This document shows positions 11,502 through 24,158 of a stretch of DNA of 64,000 bases, in pieces. Both the position numbers and the translations under genes were made by a program. This DNA is from Hyposmocoma kahamanoa (taxonomy: Eukaryota > Arthropoda > Insecta > Lepidoptera > Cosmopterigidae). The notes beneath the pieces were generated by a model. It saw nothing but the letters and a program-made list of their open reading frames with translations, did no database searches and was not told the DNA's origin. The first letter of the stretch is position 1. Each line of letters opens with the position of its first letter. The stretch spans positions 4,647,538 to 4,711,537 of the forward strand of contig NW_020656077.1 of the NCBI RefSeq assembly GCF_003589595.1, in the 5' to 3' direction.

Positions 11502-13935
11502 CTTTGTTATGACACTAGGTACTACAATATAGTGCTCATCTATACTCTTCTAAACGAAGAAAAGAAAACAAATGATACAGTGCCTTTTTTACTTATTTTA
11601 TGACTTTGGATTCAAGTCCTTCAGTCGAAATATTGGTGATAATAAGTATAGAAAGTTATATAAATCATAGTAATAGCCTAGTAGTGTCAGTAGGTAGCTA
11701 TATCTACTCGTAATAAAATCCTATTCCGATGAATCAGTGTACACACGGTCACAGAAAGTAGGTTGCTAAATGTCACGATATGTGTTTCAAATTAAATATT
11801 GTTTATACAATGTAAGGTTCAAGTTCCGATGGGTAAAATTGACAAACAGTTGAATCACGAGTCCCGTGGTCAGCCAAATCAACAATGATCCAAGGAAACC
11901 AACGAAAGTGTACTTGTTGTAACTACTATAAAAACACTTTGAAACTGCGTTATCACTATGATATTATTTATGACTTCGTCTATAATACAATCTCCTTATA
12001 TGACAACCTTATTCAGTTTGTACCATAGAATAAGGTAGGTAACATTAAACATCATATTTATTTTGTCATCTAATAGTCCTATTATCTATAAATGTTTCGT
12101 TTCGTTTATAACTTTCAATGGTATCAAATTATAAATATATAGCTGTATATTACGTTTGTCATAAAATTCTTATGTTTATATATATTCCTATTTAACAATT
12201 AAAAATCGCACTTCCCTGATCCTTTCTTCCAAATTATTTTCTCTTTCCATTGTTTTCCGTAAGCAAGTTTCCCCATTTTGAAGTTGCACAAACGCAAACC
12301 GCGAAGTGCCAGAAAAAAAAAACAAAAAAACCCATCGTGTTGGTTCACAGCTAAGTATAGTAAGTATTATTGGCCTGGTCTATTATTACTAGACTAACCG
12401 CATATACCAAAGTACATAAGTGCACAGAAAGGCGGCAGAATAATTTATAATTCGAAACGCTCGCTAGGAAGAACACATGGAATACTAGCTTTGTACCCAT
12501 TTGTAGCGGTTAGTCGCGTATGTATGTAGCATTAGTTTTATCTCTTAATTGTCTATTAGGCATCGGACGGTTTTCCTCCATTTTCTTTGGTCAGGGGTAT
12601 CAGTTTCGCCTATCATATGTGGAGACAACTAATTACTATAAATACAAGTCTCAAAATTTATTCGTCAACTTTATATTGAGCTATAGAATTTACCGAACTA
12701 AAATTAAAATATCTCTATTTTATATGTAACGAGATTGAAATCGTCAGACTAATTAGTAGTATAGGTAAAAGGTAAATAAAATAAAATAGGTAAAAGATTG
12801 TTCGTTATAAATACAGTCACGCACATATTTAGAGGGACGCTAAAAAAAGATTTAGTATAACGTTGTCATTGTTTACAAGTATAATATCATTGGTTTTTAA
12901 CATATAACAATGCCAAAATCACAGACCAAATAAATATTTGTACATTAGCCACATACACCAAAGGCCTGAGTGTAAATTTGTAATCATTTAAACTTAACTA
13001 ACGTGTTTGCGTTAAGATTTTTATTTAGATGTTAATTATACTTCCAAAGTCGGTTTTTTTAGTACTCTGTCCTGAGACAATTTTTGTAAATATTGCTACA
13101 CGTTCAATTTAAAAGTTCTATTCCAACGAAATTCAATTTGCTGCATATAAATAAATATAAGCAAATTAATAGTCCAGTTGATTCATTAAATAATTGTAAA
13201 TATTGTCTACTATGCTACTAAAAGGATAGAAAAAAAAATCGGTTTCTTTTTGTACATTGAGAAATATTGTCTATTATTAAGGTCGCCGTTGAATCCATCT
13301 GCAAAAGGTATAATCTCAATAGCTAAAACGTTTATTACAAACCAAAATGCGCTATCACAATTTATAAACATTTATTTTTAGTCCGTAGTATTATAAAAGT
13401 AACATATAAATCACATATGAGTTATTGACCCGCCGCGATGACAGACGGTATTCATAAAATATTTAAGAAAATGATGAGTCGGTGAAGTATCTACAAAAGC
13501 TTTTAGTTGTTCAATTATTTAACGGCTTTCGTTGCGGCCAATGCACGGTGGTCAGTTACCGTTTACGCTTAAACCGTTGATTATTATAAACAAAGAGTAA
13601 AGAACGAGGTACAGATTACAGTACGAATCTCTTTTTTCCCGACTGCGGGCGGGTTATGTTTTTCAAATGTATGTATGTCCATTTCTTTTTCACGCTGTAC
13701 AGCATAGACGTCTTGATGGATTTTGACATATAAGGTGTAATTAGAGCTTAGAGAATGTAAAAAAGTAAAGGAGTATTTTTCCATCCTCTAAGAGTTAGTC
13801 GCCTTGATTGTGGGAGTGTCATAGGCTATAAAAATAATCAAAATAGTTAGGGGAAGAGTATTTCTTTTTTATCTTTCCAGCTAAATATTATTGCAGTCAA
13901 GTTTTTGTTTTTTTTAAATCTCGTACTGTACGGTT

Positions 13936-14158
13936 TCAGAGGTGCTTCCTCCTACGTACACTAAAGTTGTGGAATAAACTCCCTGACGGGGTTTTTCCTG
14001 CAGGAATACAGCATGCGAGTCCTTCAAGAGAGGTTTGAGAAAGTCCTAAAGGGCTTGCAACGCGCTCGTGACGCCCTGGTGTTGCAGGCGTTCAAAGGCG
14101 ACGGTGACTGCTTTCCATCAGGCGGGCCGTATGCTTGTTTGCAGCCTACTTAATATTA
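13936..14158 (+). pseudogene. LINE 3' coding end remnant
   Basis: The frame around 13960-14010 reads LKLWNKLPDGVFPAG, the 'LWNSLP ... VFP ... YN' signature found at the C-terminus of lepidopteran jockey/CR1-like reverse-transcriptase proteins. The following bases, including 'ctttccatcaggcggg', fit the end of the ORF and the 3' UTR. Upstream is not element sequence, so the copy is 5' truncated. Confidence 0.6.
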
Positions 14159-14369
14159 AAAAAGTATTAGCATTGTCCTCAGATGCTGAGTCATGGACCC
14201 TATTGACATGCTTCTGAGTGGCACTATAACTATTATCGTTGCCTTTGACAATAACGCAGTATTGCAGCATATTACTATTTTTACGAGCAAAGCAAGCGAA
14301 AGTTTATTCTAAACAAAGCATCCATTTTGTTATTTCTTAAAAAAATGACGTAAAAAAGGAAGGTGGGCG

Positions 14370-14432
14370 CTTTACATCAGCCGCTTACCAACCAGGCGCA
14401 CGGCTTGTACTCCCCTCATTGATATCATAAAC
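14370..14432 (+). repeat. Family A repeat, short fragment
   Basis: The complement of this segment reads 'atgatatcaatg', 'gtgcgcctggttggtaagcg', matching the A-rich end portion of family A with several substitutions. Only about 60 bases remain. Confidence 0.5.
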
Positions 14433-15452
14433 TACAGCTCTTCTTATTATCGTATCGATTGCTTGCACTATAATGCTTGCCATTGGTGAAAGGACTTGCC
14501 AATCATCGTACGGTACTAGCCGATTGTTGTCCAGTGTGCGCCAGAATGGTTGAATAGTTATGTTCTACAGTCTTCACTTGCTAGACAGCAAAATCGGTCG
14601 GAACTTGTCGGAAATGTTAAGACACTTCGTAATTCCAGTGGTTTAGCCATCTATTAGTGCTCTACAATGTGGGGGTTGTGTCGAATTCGGCTGTAAAGTT
14701 TTATGATATCGTACTGCTATTACAATTGTGTCGCAACTCAAAATATCTGAAATTCGAGATACCATTTCTGAACGTAAAATCTGATTCTTTACGCGTCAAT
14801 AAAGCCGTCTTTAGAATATTGTAAGGAACAATTAAAGATGTCGTCGTAGGTCACTGTTTGCTGAGTTTCGTAAAATCCCCTCCAATATTGCGTCATCTTT
14901 AGTTATGATCGGAATTCGACAAGTGAGGATGTGTTGCAGTGCTATTTTTACAGCGCTGTTTCGAATTACAGCAATATAGATGATTTGAAACAAAAGATGT
15001 ACTTGTTGTATTTCTAATTGCTACGCTATTATTGATTCACGCAAATCCAAATGAAAAGAATATTTTTATTTAAAACATTCGTGTTGGTTTACTTAAGTGT
15101 TTTAAGACTTGATACGGTTTTGTTAAAGTATTGATTTTTTTCGGTTTCGTGTGAGTTTTTGTAAAATTAATACTTACTCGTAGATAGTATGTACTATTTG
15201 AAATTATGAATTTGAATATGTGTGAATAATAAACAATTGTCATTACCTTTTTTTCAGAATTAAGAATTAATGCACTCTAGCTGACATACAATATTTATAG
15301 TGTTTTGCTTCGGAAATGTTTTTTTAAATAACTTTGCATTGTGGAGATGGCGACGCGTGTACTATTAAGTAATAATAGGGGTTAAAGTATGAAATTGCCG
15401 ATTTGTACTGAAAATCTAAATTGTTTATTTTTTTAATTTTTAACAGATTTAT

Positions 15453-16489
15453 TTAATCAAAATAGTTGCCATTATTATCTATACATTGCTGCCATCTAAT
15501 GTGAAGGTTATTAATGCCTTTGCGATAGAACTCCGACGATCTAGACTGCACAAACTGTGTGAAAGCATTTTGTACTGCCTCCTGGGAAGAAAACTTCTTG
15601 TCACGTAGATAATTGTCCAAATCACGAAAAAAATGGTAGTCCGTTGGAGCAAGGTCTGGTGAATACGGAGGATGACGAATGGTTTCTAACTGCAGTTCCT
15701 GAAGGGTCAAAATGGTTTCTCGTGCTGTGTGAGGTCTCGCGTTGTCGTGGAGCAATAATGGTGAAGATCGATTCATGAGTCGGGGCTGTTTTACTGCTAG
15801 TTTTGTCAACATGGTTCGGAGTTCGGCACAATAGACATCTGCCGTTATTGTTTGACCAGATCGGAGAAAACTATAGTGAATAACACCATGCTGAGACCAC
15901 CAAACAGTTACCATTACCTTTTTATTGGTAAGTTTTGCTTTAGGACACTGTTGTGGCATTTGACCTGGGGTCAGCCATTGCATTTTTCTTTTCCGGTTAT
16001 CATAAAGAATCCACTTTTCATCACATGTTACAATTCGATCCAATATTCCTTCATTTCTGTACCGGTTCAACAAGGCAACACAAGTTTCAACACGCGTTTC
16101 TTTCTGCAGATCAGTCAAATCATGAGGCACCCATTTTTCGTATTTTTTTATTTTATTGATTTGACGCAAGTGAGTCAATATTGTGAGTAAGGTAACGTTA
16201 AACCATGCCGCTAATTCCTGGGTAGTTTGACTAGGATCGGCTTCCACTATCTCTCTTAATTCGTCCACACAGGTGAATAACGATTATTCACCTGTGTGGG
16301 CGGTCTTCCTCGTGGCTCGTTCTTTAAGTCGAAATTTCCATCACGAAAGCGTTTAAACCAAAATCGCACGGTGCGTTCATTACTAGACCCCTCTCCAAAC
16401 GCAGCATTGATATTGCGGGCTGTTTCTGCCGCGTTAGTTCCGCGTCGGAACTCGTATTCAAAAATCACTCGAATTTTCGCAGTATCCAT
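15453..16489 (-). pseudogene. Mariner transposase, broken by a frameshifting insertion
   Basis: The N-terminal part (16489 to about 16285) begins MDTAKIRVIFEYEFRRG. It holds the paired helix-turn-helix region, with ERTVRFWFKRFRDG and the linker EPRGRPPTQVNN. The C-terminal part (16268-15453, 271 residues) continues from DELREIVEADPSQTT to the WVPHDLT motif and the catalytic domain: TCDEKW (first Asp), LLHDNARPH (second Asp) and YSPDLAPTDYHFF (third Asp). That gives the D,D34D spacing of true mariners. The protein ends in NNGNYFD. Combined length is close to the family's ~345 residues. The two parts are in different frames because of the inverted duplication between them, so no full protein can be made. 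All three catalytic Asp residues remain, implying fairly recent inactivation. Confidence 0.92.
16265..16299. repeat. Inverted duplication disrupting the mariner ORF
   Basis: Perfect 16-bp arms (CCACACAGGTGAATAA and its complement) are separated by CGA. Related mariners read straight from TQVNN into DELRE at this point, so the second arm looks like a locally templated reverse copy that shifted the frame. Removing it in thought would reunite the frames; this is inference from the family pattern. Confidence 0.8.
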
Positions 16490-19049
16490 CTTTCTTGTCT
16501 AAATTGAATAACAAAAACAATTGAAAGTCGATATTCAAATGATTCAAATTAAAAAAAAAAATCACAGAAACCATTTGAAAAAAGTTTCATTCGAAAACCT
16601 CAAACCATGAAGATTCTATGAAAATTCAAAGAACCTATTGCAATAAAACGGCAATTTCATACTTTAACCCCTAATACTAATAATCACATTGACGTACAAT
16701 TATATGGACGTAGGGTCCGCGCTAAAAAGTGTCCGCACTTGTAAGGCGCTAAAATCGTATACAGAGCGCCACACTCCGCTTTAGTCTTCATTTGTTCGAC
16801 TGACAGCGCGATACTGCGATGACATTACAATTTAAATTTCGAATAGGTTGACTTGGGACATTTTTTTCGTGGTTTTTGTATTAGACCCGTCGTCCATTTA
16901 TTTCTAAGTCAATTAATAATCATCAGTCAGAGAAGGAAAATAACGAAGCTTCTTCAAAGAGTGACGGCTCAGATTCAATACTTCAAGAAATTAATGTCAA
17001 CTTTGTCCAAAGAGAATTTAAGCACTACGTTTACTTTGTCTAAAGACGTGCAGTCACATTGGATCGCCAATAAGTACTTAATTATTGAGAGAGAATTTAT
17101 TTTTTGTGTTTATATTACTTTTCTTTGACATATGTTTTTATTTTTTAATAAACGTTTAGAAAAAGTTCCGGACAAAACAGTCCTTACTCAAAAATATGAA
17201 ATAGTTTTTCCCTTTTATTGTTAGATATATTTGGCAAGTAGGAATTGTTTAAATATTGTCTGTAATAAATTATAACTAAATTAAAATAAAAAAAATGAAA
17301 AAAAAAATTATAATGATCTTTCACGGGAAGCGAGTAATCCGTTTTTCATCGAGTCTCAAATAATACACTTTTAGAGTTTAAGCCTTTATAATAATCGATT
17401 TATTAAGTTTTTGCGATTGTTACACAATGAAAATTAAATTGTTATGCAAATATACATTTATTTCCAACGATATTATAATCAGTTAGCGCTTCAATTAAGT
17501 GTTTAATTACGCAATTATTGCTTATCTGCACTCCACCCTCTTTTGGACCACTGTATTTTGTATGAAGAAACATTTTATTAACTTTGGCTAACTTTTGCTG
17601 TCCTAATTTTTTTCTTCTTATACAATGAAATGACCATTAAACATACATAAAACTGAGATGATTGGCAATAAAAAAAAATCTATAAACATATTATTATTTT
17701 CATTTATGGCAAAAATGTTTTCCCAAAAAAAAGACTATGATTCCTAAGACAGGTTCCCTGTATCTCCTATGGTTTTGGATTTCCTCATACTGTCCTTGTT
17801 AAAGAAACATTGAGTGTACAGTGTGTTTTTTTGCATTTACATCTTAAATAACTAATCACAAAACACAATGTTCTATAATGTGCATAATATTAACAAGAGC
17901 TACGCTTCTTTCGTCGTTTCACAAACCTCCTTAGTAAAAGTAAAGACGCTAGACGAAAGAGCTACTTTTGCTGTGAAAAAGGGTTTTGAAAGCCATACAA
18001 ATATATTTAATCATGTTATTACTGACAAATACTATTGTCGTTGTATTGATGTACAATGACCCAGATTCTGTTCATTGCTTAACTACAAAAAACTCTCAGA
18101 AAGGTAAATTACACGTATACTTCACGTGACTTATTTTAACTTAATACTTTGTCTTTGATCTTTGTATTAATGACTATCATTCGTTCCCTCGAGGAACACG
18201 GAAATTCAAATATATTTAATAAATATAATTCAAAATATATGCAGAACATATGAAGTTTATTATTTTAACGTAAGTAGTATTACGGACGTTACTATGCCTT
18301 GATTCAACGTACACTCGAATCGGATGCCTCTATGCGTGCGTACCTACATAGTTCTGGTCAAGGTGAAGTTGAGTCACTTTCGACATCGTTCCTCTGCGTT
18401 TGTTATTTATTACGTAGGTACTACTTTTTGTTGTAATATTTTATGTGATATGTGACGACTTATTGGAACAGAGCCGGTGCGTCATAACTAATTGTGCAAT
18501 CAGACATGAGACAGGATCATGGTGAGAGGGTTGCTACGGAAACATTTTTTTTTAATCCTGTTCAGTGTCCTGTCAATAAACCCTGTGTAGTATACGGGGA
18601 GTACAAAAGGAGCTACGACATCTTCATAGACACGTGTGACCTTGTGTGGACAACAGCAGACGAAGTTATACATTTTTCTTCAATTGTAGATTGATATGCT
18701 GCCGTCTGTAAATTGAGTTCAATATCTATGGGAGTGAAATTTGTTTTATCTATACATTCATAAGTGCAATGGACCTGAATAATGCAATTGGAGAAGTATG
18801 CTTGGACTTGGGTTCCAGTCAATACCCGTACAGCAACTAAGGACACACTAGCGATTTAGTTTCTTGCGTTGTGACCTCATCCAAATGTCAAGTAACCCTG
18901 AAGAGTATTTATTTTTAAATCCAAGTTTGAATCCAAATTGAGTCCTGAATTGTCCAGTAACAATACTTGACGGTAAATGATTATCTTTATATTATTGTTT
19001 ATTGAATATCATGATGTTATACTATTATGATATTCAATTGTTTTTTTTT

Positions 19050-19175
19050 GGTGAAATTTACGAACCAGCAACCTCGCCGCTGCACACGCTGCTGGTGTAG
19101 TCCAGTCCGATCGAAGGAATTTTTCTTTGTCTTTGATCTTTCTATTAATGACTATCATTAGTCACTATTCATAAC
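19050..19175 (+). repeat. Partial tRNA-like SINE tail
   Basis: The string 'gatcgaaggaatttttc' followed by 'gatctttctattaatgac' is shared with the tRNA-headed segments at 42670-42800 and 52760-52880. A related tail fragment occurs at about 18148-18185. The tRNA-like head is not intact here. Confidence 0.5.
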
Positions 19176-20414
19176 AACGTGCGACTTTTTATTCTTCTCC
19201 AAAAACTCATTAATTCTATAACACAGAATGATATTCCAACAACTGTTACCTATCTACCGAAAATATATAATTAAATTTCCTTATCGGTGTAATACTTACA
19301 GCGTGGTACAAGCATACTAACTAACCTGGCAAAGTCCTCGATAAGTGGTGTCGTGAACTGCGGGGTCTCGCAGTAGGATGTTTACTAGATTGGAAAATGA
19401 AATGATTTTCATTAACATTACGAAATTTATTTAAATTGTTGGTCAAATGTGAATATTGTTATTATATGTAAAGTGGCAGGCATTAAGTAATCAAACGTTA
19501 CGAGAGGACTGTACAAGGTACATTTATTTCGGTTTTTTTTTAAACTGCTGAGTATATTATAAATATACTTCCGCGCACATAATTCGATACACCTTGCATT
19601 TTTATTTTTAAAGTGCTAGATTAAAAATATTGTTATCATTGAAGAAAAAGTTTCCTTGGTGTTAGAAATACAAATTTTCAACAAGGATTCATGAAAATAA
19701 CGTTAAGTGTACCAGTTTCCAAATTGCGTAATATATTTTCATAAATTAATCAGTTTAGGCTTAGGACATTTAATACTGAAAATGTAAGGTGGCGCAAATT
19801 TTGTGGCAGGGAGTGTTTAATTTTTACATTTCTTTTTTATTAACTGTCACGATTTATTGTGATACAACGAGTACAAAGTGCTAAACATCATATAGTATAC
19901 TTCTTTTACCTGAATTTCAATATGTCATAAGTGCACGCCGTTCTGATTATCAACAAACCAGACCATGCAAAACTGCTACTTGGAGAAAGCGTAGTTGAAC
20001 GGCTTCGAAGCTTAAGAGGATGAAAAAAAAAGGAAGATCTAAAATAAACTTCCGATTGAAATAAGAAATTCTAATAATAACCGTAAGGGTTTAAAGGTTG
20101 TATTCAAGAACTCTACTCAATGCTCAAGTCAGGACATGAGTATGCTTTCAAGCTCTAGAAATCATACTCAAGTCTTAGAATACGACCCTAAGACAACGTT
20201 TTTTTTTCTTATTCTTTGGCATTATGGCGTCCAGTGTTTGGCCATATGCAACTTCATTGGGTTGTCAATTTTTGGTAATTCTTTCAAAAAACTTTTTAAT
20301 TACCTCAAAATGAAATGACATTCCACAATATTTGAGATTTAATTTTAAATTGACATTGTATGTAGTTTAATTAAGTTCTTAGGTTCAGACAGTTTGTATA
20401 TTTTAGTATGTGAC

Positions 20415-20491
20415 CTTAGAGGATGGAAAAAAAATTAAGGAAATTGTGACATACGTTATTTTATTAGACGATTTTTTTTCCATCCTCTAAG
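20415..20491. repeat. Foldback repeat, 21-bp arms
   Basis: CTTAGAGGATGGAAAAAAAAT (20415-20435) is repeated in exact reverse complement at 20471-20491 with a 35-base AT-rich loop. The same arm core 'ccatcctctaag' also occurs alone near 13782, so this may be the end of a MITE family and not a private hairpin. Confidence 0.65.
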
Positions 20492-20639
20492 ATTAGACGG
20501 CATCGTGCATCGACATGAATGAATACATATACAAATTATTGCATACAAAGAAATTTATATTGTTTACAAAGATATGAATAATGAAGATATGAATGAATAC
20601 GAATCACAGTGATTCAATATGAACTTTTGTAACATTTTT

Positions 20640-20766
20640 GTAACCTGTGTACTTGGTACTTGGTGTAACGGGCTTGTGTCCGCAACTCGACGTCAAGGCG
20701 CCTATTTTGCGTGTGGTGGGTGCAGGGTCCTACTCGTGCCGTGTAACCTGTGTAATAATCAGAAAT
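20640..20766 (-). repeat. R1-like LINE 3' end fragment
   Basis: The landmarks 'gtccgcaactcgacgt', 'gcgcctattttgcgtg' and 'ggtgcagggtcctactcg' match the downstream end of the minus-strand R1-like element at 55935-56010. A shorter fragment with 'taacgggctggtctcc' lies at 21614-21662. Confidence 0.6.
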
Positions 20767-20821
20767 AAATTGAATTTGAATTTGAACATAAACGAATATT
20801 TTCTTTATTTATTTTTTTGTT

Positions 20822-20890
20822 TTTTATAATACCAAGTGACGGGACGACCAATCGTGCGCCTGATGGTAAGCGACACGCCTGTTCTTAGTT
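20822..20890 (-). repeat. Family A repeat, 5'-truncated fragment
   Basis: Only the end next to the T-run is present: 'ataataccaagtgacggga', 'cgtgcgcctgatggtaagcg' and 'acacgcctgttc'. This is the pattern expected of a truncated retroposed copy read on the minus strand. Confidence 0.7.
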
Positions 20891-21613
20891 ATTATTTAGA
20901 AAAAGACTAAACCTGTAATAATTACTTTTTATTGTTGTAATTTCTATATACTATTTTATATACATCTCAAAGTACCTTCATTATATTATTAGCATTTGGG
21001 TTGTTACTCAATTTATAATAATGATCGGGTGTAAAGACATAATATGGGTAAATTTTATTTTCGTATTCGAATTGTGGTCTGGTCTAGTACATCCCTCCTC
21101 CCCTATTTCTTTCTATCAATAATCAGCACTGCTGTTATACGGAAGGTGGCGTCAGCGCAATCACAGATACGGGAGACTTCAGATATTGTATCTCATGGTA
21201 AAGCTTATGCGATGTTCATATTTATTTAGCACAGCATATGGGTACAAGCGGCGGTAGGCTAGAAATTTCCCGTTCTGGTTTACTTACAAAACAAATAGTG
21301 GTATGTGTTAGAGCGTTATAGGTATGGTGGTTAAGGGAAAATAATTTAAAAAAAGCCGTGTGTGCACGTAATGCTGGTTTTGGAGTGGCGGCTGTATCGA
21401 TATGTCCGTTGCGCTGACAGGCGGGCTATCTGAATACACGCAATAGTATAAAATGCAATAACAAAAAATACAATTATTGAACAATCTCATCTAATTATAA
21501 GTTTTACTGAAAGACGTAGTAAAACTTAGCTTATGTTTATTCTATTCTTATGAACAAACTTCAAAGTAATTTCCTTCGTTGCTTAGATACTTGTCCAAAT
21601 CCTTTTAGTATTC

Positions 21614-21662
21614 TCTACTTGGTACTTGGCGTAACGGGCTGGTCTCCGCAACTCGACGTTTT
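21614..21662 (-). repeat. R1-like LINE 3' end, short fragment
   Basis: 'gtacttggcgtaacgggct' and 'tccgcaactcgacg' repeat the start of the fragment at 20640. About 50 bases remain. Confidence 0.45.
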
Positions 21663-22027
21663 AGTATTCTCTATAAAGACATAAGATTTTCTAGAAAATA
21701 ATGAAGCAATAATTTTTCTGACGGATATTTAAAAAATATCAATAGACGTTTAATAAGTGCACTCCGTTCAGTTTTGTTCAAAGAAAGTAGTTGTGGGGGA
21801 AAATTGCTTATTTATTTTTTATGTAGTCTCCAGTGGGGCGTTGTCAGACAAGCGATTCTCCAAAGCACTTCCGCCTAATTGGGTCTTACGCTGCGTCCGG
21901 CCAGCCTGTTCAGGCACGTATTAAGATCGTCATTATTATCTTTTTCGGGATGTGCGGTCAACGTCGTTCTGGCACCTTTTTAAGTGACGTAGCCTACCTT
22001 TCATAATGCAATCAAAATTAACGTTGT

Positions 22028-22056
22028 TGTAATAATAATAATAATAATAATAATAT
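22028..22056. repeat. (TAA)n microsatellite
   Basis: About nine uninterrupted TAA units. There is no coding context. Confidence 0.85.
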
Positions 22057-22129
22057 TTCAGGGGCCTCTACTGATATAATCCATTGTCGTTGCAATAATG
22101 TGAGCATGACTGTATTTCGGTTTAAACGG

Positions 22130-22258
22130 TTACACGCACATGGGACTTTTTAACTATGCCTCAGAGTGACGTGTTTAGATTTGAAGCTCTGAGCGGCACT
22201 GCAGCTGTTATCGACAGGCGTGTCGCTTACCACCAGGCGCACGACAGATATAAAAAAA
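22130..22258 (+). repeat. Family A repeat, partial copy
   Basis: Reads in the orientation ending in an A-run: 'tgcctcagagtgac', 'gctctgagcggcactgcag', 'gacaggcgtgtcgcttacc' and 'caggcgcacgac'. The body upstream is missing, so it is 5' truncated in this orientation. Confidence 0.7.
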
Positions 22259-22658
22259 AATCCCAATAGTTGGATCCGCAAACGAGTTCATTCCAGTTAG
22301 CCTCGATGTTGTCAAACTTGAAGCGGATTTCTGTGATGTCGCTTCCAGCATAGATGCAAAAATCGATCCTGCTCAATAAGGCACGTACCTATTGTTCACC
22401 GGTTCTTGAACCCGAGTCCTTGACTCCGGCTGACTGTACCACAGCCAGAGAAGACCGCCTCTCCCATTTAAAAATTATAAATTAATTTTTTAGACCATGG
22501 ATGAGGCGAGAGTCTAAAATAGATAATAACAATAATATTTTTTTATTTTCAGACAACAAACAAGTCTACATTCGTTAGTAACAATATTGTTCTTTATATT
22601 ATGTTACTATTAAATCTAAATTTAAAAAATTAAAAATAAATTCACTCGTATGCCTCAG

Positions 22659-23090
22659 ACGCAAGGCGAAATAAGTTGCCGCATAAAAGGAGAGCGAATT
22701 CTACTGGCAATGGTTTCTAGTATGGTTGGAGTTGGCACGCAGTCCGCAGAGCAGTGAGGCTGACTTTTTGCGCATAATGGTATAAAAGTCATCTGTACGT
22801 GGCCATTGCAAATAATAATAATGATAGTGACAAATTCGTTTATTTATCTCCACACATTAATAAGTAAAAAAAAAAAAAAAAAAACCGGTCCACAGTGTTT
22901 AATAACAATAGTGATGTGAGATAAAAATATGCCTGACGCGCTGCAGAACCGCGGCAGCCATTACAACATCCGAAAACCGTTGTTACATTGTACTCGCAGG
23001 GCACTGATGGCCCTATGTGTATAGTCGGTTCAAAATGTGGACGTTAGAAAACTTAGCATTATGATTTAAATAGCAAGATTTTATATTTTA
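22659..23090. other. Non-coding stretch with A-run
   Basis: Contains a 21-base A-run near 22864-22884 and otherwise mixed sequence. The A-run may mark the tail of a decayed retroposon, but I could not recognise its body. Confidence 0.3.
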
Positions 23091-23310
23091 TTTTTATGGT
23101 ACTAAGTGACGGGACGAACAAGTCGTGTTTCTTGGTGGTAAGCGACCATAGTAGTTGCAGTGCCACTCGGAACTTCAAATTGCAAAGATCTGAGGGCCAC
23201 TGCCACCGCACTCGTCGACAAGGTCCATGAGCCCATTACTGCTTGGCGGCAGAAATAGGTAAGGTGGCATTACTTTTCTGCGAACTCATTCACAAGGAAC
23301 TCTACTGCTA
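23090..23310 (-). repeat. Family A repeat with internal deletion
   Basis: Both ends are present ('tactaagtgacgggacgaac' and 'cacaaggaactctactgcta'). The middle segment around 'gtaatttcaccggcaccc' is missing after 'cgacaaggtccatgag', which gives a shorter copy. Confidence 0.75.
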
Positions 23311-23712
23311 CTAAAACTTACATGTTCACTAAACTGCACAAACTTTCGTATCACCGTATAACATTTTACCTCCAACGCTCTACGTTCCCTCTCTATATTC
23401 ATGGGGTCTTTAAGATATAAGAGAGTTACGACACATATCGACATGGAATCGAATTAAGACGGTCAGGAAAACGTGTATGTCCAAGAGCGAAAAAGACATT
23501 CGAAAGAAAGAATATAATTTTTATTTGGTCTCTACTAGTAATATAAAGTAAATCTTAATATGAAACATAGAGATCCGGAATGGTCATCACTCAGCATTTG
23601 TCGGGTTGTGCATGCAAAACAACCCAACGCTGATATGCTGTTGCGGTCGAGGAACGGAGTGGATACCACCGACAATGAATCAACAAAAGATAAATTTATA
23701 ATTTCACTATCT

Positions 23713-23744
23713 CTCGGACTTTTTATCAAAATAAAAAGTCCGAG
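23713..23744. repeat. Perfect inverted repeat, 14-bp arms
   Basis: CTCGGACTTTTTAT, four bases, then the exact complement. It directly abuts the end of the family A copy that follows. Confidence 0.8.
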
Positions 23745-23747
23745 TGA

Positions 23748-24010
23748 CAATGAAAGTTCGTCCAGGATCGTACTGCCACCTAACCTGTTTTGCGCCAACA
23801 AGCAGTAATGTGAGCATTACTGCGTTACTGTTTCGAAGGATAAGAGTGCTGGTTAAATTACAAGCACTTGAGACTTATCAACTTATGTCTCAGGGTGACT
23901 TGACTGCGACAGTGTCTTTCAGATCTTTACGATTAAAACTCTGCGTGGCTCAGCAACTGCTATGGACAAGCATCTCGTCTTGTTCGTTCCGTCGCTTGGT
24001 ATTATAAAAA
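23748..24010 (+). repeat. Family A repeat, nearly complete, A-tailed
   Basis: Runs from 'gttcgtccaggatcgtactg' through 'aagcagtaatgtgagcatta', 'ttatgtctcagggtgac' and 'tatggacaagcatctcg' to 'cgcttggtattataaaaaga'. This is the clearest example of the orientation with the A-rich 3' end. It ends beside another partial copy at 24050. Confidence 0.8.
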
Positions 24011-24049
24011 GAAAGATGTAAGGGAATTAATACATTTTTTTACGAGTAG

Positions 24050-24158
24050 TAAGTGGCAGTAATGTTCACATTACTGCTTGGCGGCTGAAATAGGCCAGGT
24101 GGCAGTATTTCCCTGGACGAACTCTTTCACAAGGAGCTCTACAGCTATTGAACATTCA
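24050..24158 (-). repeat. Family A repeat, fragment
   Basis: Includes 'agtaatgttcacattactgc', 'ttggcggctgaaatagg' and 'ctttcacaaggagctctac'. It contains only the end opposite the A-tail. Confidence 0.7.

Larger units (their letters stand above)
15378..16671 (-). mobile_element. Mariner transposon, cecropia-like, nearly full length
   Basis: Inverted ends GGGGTTAAAGTATGAAATTG with three or more further matching bases lie at 15378 and, complemented, at 16671. Each is flanked by TA (15376-15377, 16672-16673), the standard mariner target duplication. The length of 1294 bp is usual for the family. The transposase is on the minus strand and closely resembles cecropia-subfamily proteins by remembered motifs. 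The element lies antisense within the proposed first intron of cic. It is disabled by an inverted duplication at 16265-16299. Confidence 0.92.

Noticed and set aside
15622..16502. Several open frames overlapping the mariner on both strands
   Set aside because: They are shadows of the transposase frame.
18494..18846. Opposing open frames of 66 and 77 codons with protein-like composition
   Set aside because: Both strands look plausible and neither matches a family I can name; possibly an old retroelement piece. Not supported enough to list as a gene.
22028..22056. CRISPR-like or satellite array
   Set aside because: Simple TAA microsatellite; no spaced repeats of CRISPR type occur anywhere in the window.
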